From an uncultured Shinella sp. (GTDB lineage: Bacteria > Pseudomonadota > Alphaproteobacteria > Rhizobiales > Rhizobiaceae): a stretch of DNA of 31,716 nucleotides. The stretch spans positions 1-31,716 of the forward strand of contig NZ_CAMLFY010000048.1 of assembly GCF_946479415.1 (NCBI RefSeq). The letters are read 5' to 3'. Of the stretch, positions 7,206 to 13,979 are shown piece after piece; the first letter of the stretch is position 1, and each line of letters begins with the position of its first letter. Under the pieces are notes generated by a model. The model did no database searches and was not told the origin of the DNA. It worked only from the letters and a program-made list of their open reading frames with translations. A program made the position numbers and the translations under genes.

Positions 7206-7874
7206 TCAGAACTTCATGCTGACGCCGAGCATGATGGAGTGCGAATCGAGATCGCCGTCCTGGCCGGCAGCCTGGAAGATGTCCGAGCTGCGATAGTCGG
7301 TGTAGCGATATTCGAGACGACCGGCCACCGTATCGGTGAAGGCCTGCTCGACACCGGCGCCGACCGTCCAGCCGTGCGAGGTATCCTTCTCCTTCACGCC
7401 GGTATCAACGTTTTCGAGTGCGGCATTCGTGAAGGCCCAGCCGCCCGTCGCGTAGACCAGCGTGCGGTCGAAGGCATAACCCAGTCTGGCGCGGACCGAG
7501 CCGCCCCAGTTCGTTTCCGCCTCGTAATTCGTTCCGCCCGATGTGAAGCGATCGTTATTGAAGTCGTGTTTGACGTCGGCTTCAACACCGTAGACCCAGC
7601 CATCGTTGAAGAAGTTGTAGCCGGCAAACGCGCCGAGCGCGAAACCGCCGATGCGCTCGTCGATGGCAGGCGCCGGGCCGTCGGAATTCACGCCGGTCCA
7701 GGCATAACCGGTGTTCAGACCGACATAGAAGCCGCCCCAATCGTAAACGCCGGGCACCGTCTCGACGATCGGCGTCTCCACCGGCGGTTCGGCGACGGCT
7801 ATGTCGGCCGCGAAGGCCGGCAGAGTGCAAGCGGTGACGAGGATGCCGGCGGCACCGAAGATGATCGATTTCAT
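7206..7874 (-). CDS. Omp25/Omp31-family outer membrane beta-barrel protein
   Basis: The 222-residue protein has an N-terminal signal peptide (MKSIIFGAAGILVTACTLPAFA, cleavage after AFA). It continues with a Pro/Glu-rich linker and then the motif YDWGGFYVGLNTGYAW that marks the Brucella Omp25/Omp31 and rhizobial RopB-like proteins. Alternating hydrophobic strands follow, and the protein ends in SIMLGVSMKF with the terminal Phe needed for outer membrane assembly. The family gives structural outer membrane proteins with eight-stranded barrels. I chose the ATG at 7874 because it begins the signal peptide and has AAGGA eight bases upstream; the frame is open a little further upstream, to 7943. It is divergent from the GGDEF-EAL gene and shares a 12-bp promoter element with it. 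Confidence 0.92.
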   Translation of the reverse strand: MKSIIFGAAGILVTACTLPAFAADIAVAEPPVETPIVETVPGVYDWGGFYVGLNTGYAWTGVNSDGPAPAIDERIGGFALGAFAGYNFFNDGWVYGVEADVKHDFNNDRFTSGGTNYEAETNWGGSVRARLGYAFDRTLVYATGGWAFTNAALENVDTGVKEKDTSHGWTVGAGVEQAFTDTVAGRLEYRYTDYRSSDIFQAAGQDGDLDSHSIMLGVSMKF

Positions 7875-7920
7875 GTGATGGTCCTTTTCACTCGATACTC
7901 GCGCAAAGCCCCGCACGCGA

Positions 7921-7932
7921 ATGACAACAGGG
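7921..7932 (-). repeat. 12-bp shared element, copy upstream of the omp gene
   Basis: On the minus strand this reads CCCTGTTGTCAT, ending 46 bases before the omp start codon. The same 12 bases occur in the opposite orientation at 8072-8083, in front of the divergent GGDEF-EAL gene. Confidence 0.6.
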
Positions 7933-8071
7933 AGCGAACGCATGAAGGCGGCGAGTGTTCCGAAGAAAATCGAACCCCCGGAATCTGGGAAGCGAATGCC
8001 AACCTTCGCTTAACACTCTGTCATTCTTTGTCGGCTAGAAACATCACGGGGCCGATGGCGGTCCGCACACA

Positions 8072-8083
8072 CCCTGTTGTCAT
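8072..8083 (+). repeat. 12-bp shared element, copy upstream of the GGDEF-EAL gene
   Basis: CCCTGTTGTCAT, ending 22 bases before the start codon at 8106. It overlaps a 17-bp quasi-palindrome (8076-8092). Confidence 0.6.
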
Positions 8084-8092
8084 GATAACAAC
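8076..8092. promoter_or_regulatory. Quasi-palindromic candidate operator before the GGDEF-EAL gene
   Basis: GTTGTCATGATAACAAC is symmetrical around the central G, with one mismatched pair out of eight. It ends 13 bases before the ATG, a position where a bound repressor would block transcription or translation start. Confidence 0.45.
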
Positions 8093-8105
8093 GGTTTAGG
8101 GTTAC

Positions 8106-9668
8106 ATGATGTTGAAAACCTTGTTGCCGAGGATCGAGCAGCGTTATGCGCTGGCGGGATCTGTCTTCGGAGCTTTCCTACCGACCCTCTGCTTGGCAGC
8201 CGATCAGCTTTTGCGTGACGAAACGCAGGCGAGCCTCTTCGGTTTTTCCGCCCCCACCGCGACGGCGCTCGCCCTCATGCCGGTCTTCTTCGGCGTCGGC
8301 TTCTACCAGATCGGCCGCTCGAAGGCGCAGCTCATCGCCGAGCTTGCCCAACGGCGGCAGACGGAAGAGCAGCTCTCGCATGATGCCTATCACGACCGGT
8401 TGACCGGGCTTGCCAACCGATTCTGCCTGGAGCGGGATATCCAGGCTGCGGTGGAGGAGGGCGACGAGGACGCGCGGCCGGCGCTGCTGCTCATCGATCT
8501 CGACCGGTTCAAGTTCGTCAATGACAGCCTGGGCCATGATGCCGGCGACGAATTGCTGGCGGCGATTGCCGGGCGGTTGCAGCGCGTGCTGGCCAAGACG
8601 GCCCGCGTCTATCGCCTCGGCGGCGATGAATTCGTGGTGACGATTGCCGGCAACCCGTCCGAGGGCAAGATCGAGAATGTCTGCCGCACGATCTGCAGGG
8701 TTTTCGAGGAGCCCTTCGACGTCAAGCGCAACCGCGTTGCCAGCGGCTGCAGCATCGGCGTGACCTTCATGGAAACCGGTGACACGTCGATGTCCGAGCT
8801 TCTGAAGCGCGCGGATGTCGCGCTCTACGAAGCGAAGGAGGCCCATGGCAGCGGCTTCCGCTTCTTCGATGCGGATCTGGCGGCCGGTGTGCTGGCACGG
8901 GCGGAAATCGAATACGATCTCGCCAAGGCGATCGAGGCGCAGGAATTCTTTCTCGAATACCAGCCCATCGTTGGCGTCGAGAGCCGTGCCGTGCGCTCTT
9001 TCGAGGCGCTGCTGCGCTGGCGGCATCCCGAAAAGGGGTTGATCATGCCGACGGTCTTCATTCCGGTCGCGGAAAAGACCGGGCTCATCCTGCCGCTCGG
9101 CAACTGGGTGGTTCGTGAAGCCTGCCGCGAGGCGGCGAACTGGCCGGCACCGGCGGGCGTCGCGGTCAATGTCGTGGGCGACCAGTTCAAGGACCGCGCC
9201 TTTGTCGACTATGTGAAGCAATGCCTTGCCGAAAGCGGACTTGCGCCGGGGCGCCTGACAATCGAGGTGACGGAATCGGTGTTTTCCGTCGATGAAACCG
9301 TCATTCGCGAAAGTCTGTGCGAGCTGCGCGACCATGGTGTGCGCGTCGCGCTCGACGATTTCGGCGTCGGTTTCTCCTCGATCAACAATCTCAGGGCTTT
9401 CCCCATCGACCAGCTGAAGATTGATCGCTCGTTTGCGCGGGCGATGATGGAGAGCAAGCGCGATGCGGAACTCGTCGATATCATCCTGAAGCTCGGCCAG
9501 ACCTTTCAGGTGGCGACGACGGTGGAGGGGATCGAGTCCGAGAGCCAGCTCGATTTCATTCGCCAGCGCGGCGCCTCCGAGGCCCAGGGTTTCCTGATTT
9601 CCGCGCCGGTTGGAGCCGGCGATGTCCGGCGTCTTCTTCTGAAGACGGAAAGCCGGCTTTCCGCCTGA
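8106..9668 (+). CDS. Membrane-anchored GGDEF-EAL protein (c-di-GMP turnover)
   Basis: The 520-residue protein has two N-terminal membrane segments (about residues 14-35 and 52-72) with no recognisable sensor domain. Next come a GGDEF domain (about 95-250) and an EAL domain (about 260-510). The GGDEF active site is intact (YRLGGDEFV, plus DRLTGLANR upstream). The RxxD inhibitory site normally five residues before GGDEF is absent. The EAL residues are also retained: EALLRW, the Asn in NVVGDQF, EVTES, DDFGVGFSS, LKID, VEGIE and AQGF. Both diguanylate cyclase and phosphodiesterase activities are therefore possible; which dominates cannot be told. The ribosome binding site is weak (TAGGG). The gene is divergent from the omp gene. 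Confidence 0.94.
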   Translation: MMLKTLLPRIEQRYALAGSVFGAFLPTLCLAADQLLRDETQASLFGFSAPTATALALMPVFFGVGFYQIGRSKAQLIAELAQRRQTEEQLSHDAYHDRLTGLANRFCLERDIQAAVEEGDEDARPALLLIDLDRFKFVNDSLGHDAGDELLAAIAGRLQRVLAKTARVYRLGGDEFVVTIAGNPSEGKIENVCRTICRVFEEPFDVKRNRVASGCSIGVTFMETGDTSMSELLKRADVALYEAKEAHGSGFRFFDADLAAGVLARAEIEYDLAKAIEAQEFFLEYQPIVGVESRAVRSFEALLRWRHPEKGLIMPTVFIPVAEKTGLILPLGNWVVREACREAANWPAPAGVAVNVVGDQFKDRAFVDYVKQCLAESGLAPGRLTIEVTESVFSVDETVIRESLCELRDHGVRVALDDFGVGFSSINNLRAFPIDQLKIDRSFARAMMESKRDAELVDIILKLGQTFQVATTVEGIESESQLDFIRQRGASEAQGFLISAPVGAGDVRRLLLKTESRLSA

Positions 9669-9688
9669 GGTGCAAAAAGCCTTTTCAT

Positions 9689-9709
9689 GACAGTCAAATC
9701 CTGATTGTC
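9689..9709 (+). other. Hairpin after the GGDEF-EAL gene
   Basis: GACAGTCA-AATCC-TGATTGTC is an 8-bp stem with one G-T pair, 21 bases past the stop. There is no T tract, so termination is uncertain. The serine hydrolase gene starts 25 bases later. Confidence 0.35.
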
Positions 9710-9733
9710 TCAGGGTTCGACGGAGGGGTCTCG

Positions 9734-11137
9734 ATGAGACGATTCTACAGGCTGGCCGCTTGGGTGCTTTCGCTTCTTGCCCTCGCCATCGTGGTGGCGG
9801 CGAGCTGGCTTATCGTATCGCCACCCGCGCTGCTCAGCGTCGGTTCCGGCTATGCCGCCAAGATCGTCTGCTCGAGCGTGTTCGTCTCCGGCCGGGACGC
9901 GGGGCGAGTTCTTGCCGAGGACGTGCAGGCACCGGGCCATCCGCTGCTCAAGCTGATGCGGCAAGATGTCGATTTCAAAGAAAAGACCGTGACGACCCAC
10001 CTCCTGGGTATTTTTGCGCCCGGATACGCCGCTTGGCATGAGGGCTTCGGCTGCTCCAGCGTGCCGGATGGCGACTTCCAGGCCGCGCAGCAGGCGGTTT
10101 CCGACATTCGGCTGCCGCCGATCCCGGCGGGCGATCCCGCGACGGCCTGGCCGGACGGCGAGGGCGTGACGACGGATGCGGCGATTGCCGCGCTGCTCGC
10201 CGACACAGCCCTGACCGGTCCCGGCATGCGCGCGACGGTCGTGGTGCAGGATGGCCGTATCGTTGCGGAGGTCTATGGCGACGGGTTCAATGCCGGCACA
10301 TCGCTGCTCGGCTGGTCGATGACCAAATCCGTCAACGCTGCCCTGGTGGGCCGACTGATGCTGGCGGGTGCGCTTTCGCCGCAGCTCAACAATCTCTTTC
10401 CGGAGTGGCGGAGCGATGTGCGTTCCACCATCACGCTCGGCCAGCTGCTTGCCATGGAAAGCGGGCTCGCCTTCAACGAGAGCTACGGCGATGTCGCGGA
10501 TGTGACGCGCATGCTCTATCTCGAGCCCGACATGACGCGCTTCGTGCTGTCGCTGCCATCGGAGGCCAATCCCGGCGAGCGCTTCAACTATTCCAGCGGC
10601 ACGGCTCTTTTGTTGTCGCGGATCTGGATGAGTGCGCTGCCGGGAAGAAGCCAGGCCTTGTCCTTCCCGTCGAAGGCCCTGTTCGGGCCGCTCGGCATGG
10701 CAAGCGCCGTGCTAGAGCCGGATGAAACCGGCATTTTCGTCGGCTCGTCCTATATGTATGCGACGGCGCGCGACTGGGCGCGGTTCTCGTTGCTGCTTTT
10801 GAATGACGGCGTGTGGAAGGGCAGCCGCATGCTGCCGGAGGGGTTCGTCGCGGCGATGGGCACGCCGAGCAAGGCATCCAATGGTGCCTACAGCCAGATG
10901 CAGACCTGGCTCAAGGGACCGGGTGCCAAGACCGATGCCGAACACGGCCTTCCTGCCGATACGTTCTGGCTGCGCGGGCATGACGGTCAGTCGGCCACCA
11001 TTATCCCCTCCAGGAAGCTTGCAGTCATCAGGCTGGGGCTGACGCCCTCGAAGCTCGGTTACGAGCCCCAGCCCTTGATCAAGCGCATCCTCGATATCGT
11101 CGATGCGAAGGCGGGAACGGCTCAGGCGCCGACCTGA
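9734..11137 (+). CDS. Membrane-anchored serine hydrolase of the beta-lactamase/6-aminohexanoate-dimer hydrolase group
   Basis: The 467-residue protein has one N-terminal membrane anchor (residues about 8-30), so the rest is predicted to be periplasmic. The catalytic domain covers about residues 145-460. SMTK at 195-198 is the nucleophile motif (SxxK). FNYSSGT near 284-290 provides the Tyr of the YxN/YxS motif, with Ser in place of the class C Asn. RGHDGQS near the end replaces the KTG box, as in 6-aminohexanoate-dimer hydrolases and EstB-like esterases. The natural substrate is unknown; amide or ester hydrolysis is the safest reading, and resistance to beta-lactams should not be assumed. The start has GGAGGGG seven bases upstream. 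Its last 16 bases overlap the convergent gene on the other strand. Confidence 0.87.
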   Translation: MRRFYRLAAWVLSLLALAIVVAASWLIVSPPALLSVGSGYAAKIVCSSVFVSGRDAGRVLAEDVQAPGHPLLKLMRQDVDFKEKTVTTHLLGIFAPGYAAWHEGFGCSSVPDGDFQAAQQAVSDIRLPPIPAGDPATAWPDGEGVTTDAAIAALLADTALTGPGMRATVVVQDGRIVAEVYGDGFNAGTSLLGWSMTKSVNAALVGRLMLAGALSPQLNNLFPEWRSDVRSTITLGQLLAMESGLAFNESYGDVADVTRMLYLEPDMTRFVLSLPSEANPGERFNYSSGTALLLSRIWMSALPGRSQALSFPSKALFGPLGMASAVLEPDETGIFVGSSYMYATARDWARFSLLLLNDGVWKGSRMLPEGFVAAMGTPSKASNGAYSQMQTWLKGPGAKTDAEHGLPADTFWLRGHDGQSATIIPSRKLAVIRLGLTPSKLGYEPQPLIKRILDIVDAKAGTAQAPT

Positions 11138-11523
11138 GCGATCCAGTCGTTGAGATTGTACGTGTTCGAGATGCGGGCGACCTTGCCATCGCGGATTTCG
11201 AAGAATGCGCCGGCCGGCAGTACATAGGTCTGGCCGTTGGCTTCCGGCAGGCCCTCGTCGGTGGCGAGATACTGGCCGTTGACGACGAATTCCGCCGCAC
11301 CGCGCCGGCCGTCCTCGCTGGACATGATGACGATATCGGTTAGCGTCTCGCGATAGCTGCGGTTCATATGCGCCATGAAGGTGCGGAAGACATCCTTGCC
11401 GACCTGGCGGCCGCCCTGGTTGATGTCGTGAATGACATCGTCATGCAAGAGATCGAAGAAGGCCTCCATATCCTGCCTGTTGAAAGCATCGTAATAGGCG
11501 CGGATCGTCTCTTTTGCTGGCAT
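11122..11523 (-). CDS. NTF2-fold (SnoaL/ketosteroid isomerase-like) protein
   Basis: The protein has 133 residues and no signal peptide. It begins MPAKETIRAYYDAFNRQDMEAF, which is the usual first helix of SnoaL-like polyketide-cyclase/isomerase-fold proteins. The pattern DVIHDINQG, GKDVFRTFMAHM, GRRGAAEFVVNGQYL and GAFFEIRDGKVARISNTYN continues along the fold. Such proteins bind small hydrophobic molecules, but the ligand is unknown. I chose the ATG at 11523 because GAGGG lies five bases upstream; an ATG four codons earlier (11535) lacks such a site. The gene is divergent from the acetyltransferase gene and convergent with, and overlapping, the serine hydrolase. Confidence 0.83.
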   Translation of the reverse strand: MPAKETIRAYYDAFNRQDMEAFFDLLHDDVIHDINQGGRQVGKDVFRTFMAHMNRSYRETLTDIVIMSSEDGRRGAAEFVVNGQYLATDEGLPEANGQTYVLPAGAFFEIRDGKVARISNTYNLNDWIAQVGA

Positions 11524-11604
11524 GTCATCCCTCATATCGTTGTCGCATGGGTAAACCTCTGCGCCTTATAACATTGTTCAAACCGTTGGGAACGTTCACG
11601 GATC

Positions 11605-12192
11605 ATGCAGATCAAGATTGTCCAGGGAAAGGCCGTGACGCCTTACATCGCCGATCTCGCGAGCCTGCGAACCACCGTCTTCCGCGCCTTTCCCTATCTC
11701 TATGAGGGCAGCGAGGACTATGAGGCCTCCTATCTCGCGACCTATGCGCAATCGCCCGAAAGCCTCTTCGTACTGGCGCTGGATGGCGAGATGATCGTCG
11801 GCGCCTCGACGGGCGTGCCGATGACGGATGCATCCGATGTGTTCAAGGCGCCGTTCGTGGCTTCAGGCATCGATCCGGAAAAGGTGTTCTACTTCGGCGA
11901 ATCCGTCCTGCTGTCGACCTATCGGGGCAGGGGGCTCGGCGTGCGCTTCTTCGAGGAGCGCGAAGCCTATGCGCGCCAGCTCAGCCGGTTCGACTGGTGT
12001 GCGTTCTGCGCCGTCGAGCGCCCGAGCGACCACCCGCTTCGCCCGGCGGACTATGTGCCGCTCGATGATTTCTGGGGAAAGCGCGGTTACACACACCGTG
12101 CGGATCTCAACACTATGCTGGCCTGGCAGGATATCGGGGAAGTCGGCGAAACGGAAAAGCCGATGTCGTTCTGGCTGAAGCCGGCGCGGTAA
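11605..12192 (+). CDS. GNAT-family N-acetyltransferase
   Basis: The 195-residue cytoplasmic protein carries the acetyl-CoA binding segment GESVLLSTYRGRGLGVRFFEEREAYA, with the R-G-R-G-L-G loop that holds the pyrophosphate. The strand before it (EMIVGASTGVPM) is also typical of the family. The acceptor is unknown. The start codon lacks a clear ribosome binding site. It has its own promoter region, shared with the NTF2-fold gene in a gap of only 81 bases. A hairpin follows the stop. Confidence 0.85.
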   Translation: MQIKIVQGKAVTPYIADLASLRTTVFRAFPYLYEGSEDYEASYLATYAQSPESLFVLALDGEMIVGASTGVPMTDASDVFKAPFVASGIDPEKVFYFGESVLLSTYRGRGLGVRFFEEREAYARQLSRFDWCAFCAVERPSDHPLRPADYVPLDDFWGKRGYTHRADLNTMLAWQDIGEVGETEKPMSFWLKPAR

Positions 12193-12207
12193 ACGCGTTC
12201 AGACTTA

Positions 12208-12230
12208 GACCGGCTTAACGCAGGCCGGTC
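12208..12230. other. Hairpin between convergent GNAT and SLT genes
   Basis: GACCGGC (12208-12214) pairs with GCCGGTC (12224-12230) around a 9-base loop that contains the TAA stop of the minus-strand SLT gene. No T tract follows on the plus strand; TCTAAGTCT follows on the minus strand. It may end both convergent transcripts. Confidence 0.4.
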
Positions 12231-13150
12231 TCGTCGAGCAGGCCCTTGCGCTTGGCATGGTAGTAATAGCCGGCGGCATAGAGGCGCACGGCGCCGTCGT
12301 TCTTGTCGTCAGCCACCATCCAGGCGCCACGCAGATACTTGCCGGCATATTTGATGTTCGTCTCGGCATCGAACAGGCCTTCGGCGGGGCCTTCGTAGCC
12401 CATGCTCCTGGCGGTCGAATACTTGATCTGCATCAGGCCGTAGTGGCCGCGGTTGAAGGCGCGGGGATTATAGGTGCTTTCACGCTTCACGACGCGATGC
12501 AGGAGCGATTCCGGAATGCCGTAGAGGCTTGCATATTTCGTGATCAGCGCGTCGATCGGCGTGCCGGATTTCTTGAAGGGCTGCTCGACCTGCGGAACGA
12601 TCAGACGGGTTTCCGTCGTCAGAACCGCATTGCTGATCATGGCGGGCTTGGCCATCGGCACGATCTTGTGCGTGGCGACGAGCTGCTCGAGACCCTCCGG
12701 TTCACCGCTGTCGAAGCCCGGTTCCATGACCGAAACGCCGATCACGGTGTCATAGGTCTGTGTGGCGGCCATATCGGCGCTCGCGACCTCGACCGTGTTG
12801 CCCGCGAGGGCGGCGGTCGCGGCGGCCGCACCCGTCATGCTCCTGGATTCGGCAAGGGCCGAGACCGGAACGGCGCCGTCCGCGACGATCGGCGTCGGCA
12901 GGGCGGCCGTGGTGTTTTCCGTGCCCGGCTTTGCGGCCGGCAGCGCGGCATAGGCGACTTCGGTCGTCGCGCCGTCAGCGGCGGCGAGGTCCGTGGTCGT
13001 CGTGGACGTGGGCTTTACCGTTTTCGCCGTCGTCGCATCGTCGGCAACGCTGGCGCAGCCGGCAAGCGTCACGAGAAGCCCTGCGCAAGTCAGTGTGGCG
13101 CAGGCAAGCGTGGCAAGACGTGCCGGACGGGAAACGGGGGTATCAGCCAT
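12215..13150 (-). CDS. SLT-domain lytic transglycosylase lipoprotein
   Basis: The 311-residue protein has a lipoprotein signal peptide with lipobox LAGC (Cys 32). A long low-complexity Thr/Ala-rich segment follows (about 35-195), likely an unstructured tether across the periplasm. The catalytic SLT domain lies at about 205-305: LLHRVVKRESTYNPRAFN carries the catalytic Glu near residue 224, then GHYGLMQIKYSTARSMGY and NIKYAGKYLRGA. It cleaves peptidoglycan glycan strands. I chose the ATG at 13150 because the signal peptide starts there; the frame remains open to 13237. The same SLT block (LMQIK.STAR.MGY) recurs in the gene at 17251, so the two are paralogues with different N-termini and anchoring. 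Confidence 0.9.
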   Translation of the reverse strand: MADTPVSRPARLATLACATLTCAGLLVTLAGCASVADDATTAKTVKPTSTTTTDLAAADGATTEVAYAALPAAKPGTENTTAALPTPIVADGAVPVSALAESRSMTGAAAATAALAGNTVEVASADMAATQTYDTVIGVSVMEPGFDSGEPEGLEQLVATHKIVPMAKPAMISNAVLTTETRLIVPQVEQPFKKSGTPIDALITKYASLYGIPESLLHRVVKRESTYNPRAFNRGHYGLMQIKYSTARSMGYEGPAEGLFDAETNIKYAGKYLRGAWMVADDKNDGAVRLYAAGYYYHAKRKGLLDETGLR

Positions 13151-13281
13151 GGTCGTCGCTCTCGGTTTGCTGGGGTGGGAGGCACTGACGCGCCTCCGCT
13201 TTTGCAAATCAATCGGCCGTGGCCGTGCATCGCTCATAGCCGATCAGGCCGAAACCGGCAACCCGCAGAGTTACCGATGCG

Positions 13282-13911
13282 TCATGCCGCCGCCCGCTTG
13301 AGACCCGCAGTGAGCAATCCCGCACCGATCAACAGCGTGCCGCCGGTGCGGTTGACGACTTTCTGTACCGAGGGTTTGCGGATGGTTTTGCGCGCGGCGG
13401 AGGCGAGAAGCGCATAGGAAAAGGCGTTCAGCGTGGCGAGCACGAGGAAGGTGATTTCGAAGATCACCATCTGCGGCAGCATGGGTTGCGAGAGGTCGAG
13501 GAACTGCGGCAGGAAGGCGACGAAGAACACGATGCTCTTGGGGTTCAGCGCCGTTACCACATAGGCATGGGCGAAGATGCGGAAGGGTTTTTCCTCCGCC
13601 GGCGTCTCGCCCTCCGCGCCTGCGGAAACCGGCGCGCGCCAAAGCTTGATGCCGAGCCAGATGAGATAGGCGGCCCCCACCCATTTCAGCACGGTAAAGA
13701 TCGCTGCCGAGGTGGCAAGCAGCGCGCCAAGGCCAAGCATGGAGGCAGTCATGGCGGTGAAATCGCCGAGTGCCACGCCGGCGACCGTCGCGCCGGCCGT
13801 CTTGCGGCCATGGCCGAGCGCATAGGAGATGACGAGCAGGATCGTCGGGCCGGGAATGGCCAGCATGACGGCGGATGCGGCGGCGAAGGCAAGCCAATGT
13901 TCGAAGGACAT
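13282..13911 (-). CDS. LysE/RhtB-family amino acid exporter
   Basis: This 209-residue inner membrane protein has about six membrane helices. It opens with FAAASAVMLAIPGPTILLVI and continues GRKTAGATVAGVALGD, the signature of the LysE/RhtB superfamily. A second half follows with ALNPKSIVFFVAFLPQF, also conserved there. These proteins export amino acids such as lysine, homoserine or threonine; the substrate is not evident. The ATG at 13911 is preceded by GGGGAG, which is the 3' arm of a terminator-like hairpin. It lies 69 bases downstream of pfp on the same strand. Confidence 0.9.
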   Translation of the reverse strand: MSFEHWLAFAAASAVMLAIPGPTILLVISYALGHGRKTAGATVAGVALGDFTAMTASMLGLGALLATSAAIFTVLKWVGAAYLIWLGIKLWRAPVSAGAEGETPAEEKPFRIFAHAYVVTALNPKSIVFFVAFLPQFLDLSQPMLPQMVIFEITFLVLATLNAFSYALLASAARKTIRKPSVQKVVNRTGGTLLIGAGLLTAGLKRAAA

Positions 13912-13912
13912 G

Positions 13913-13945
13913 AAAAACTCCCCGGATCGAGATTGATCCGGGGAG
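13913..13945 (-). terminator. Terminator hairpin after pfp that contains the ribosome binding site of the LysE gene
   Basis: On the minus strand CTCCCCGGATC-AATCTC-GATCCGGGGAG is a perfect 11-bp stem with a 6-base loop, followed at once by TTTTT and then CATG, the start of the LysE gene. The GGGGAG in the 3' arm is the only good ribosome binding site of that gene. The element therefore looks like the pfp terminator and, in any read-through transcript, would hide the LysE initiation site. Confidence 0.8.
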
Positions 13946-13979
13946 CAAGCCATTCCTAATTTTCGGCGTCAAGCGGGTT

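Noticed and set aside
9734..11137. Reading the serine hydrolase as a true class C beta-lactamase
   Set aside because: It has SxxK, but Ser instead of Asn in the YxN motif and HDGQ instead of KTG, as in esterase or amide hydrolase relatives.
12257..13417. A 386-codon plus-strand frame opposite the SLT lipoprotein
   Set aside because: The minus strand shows lipobox and SLT motifs; the plus frame shows no family feature.
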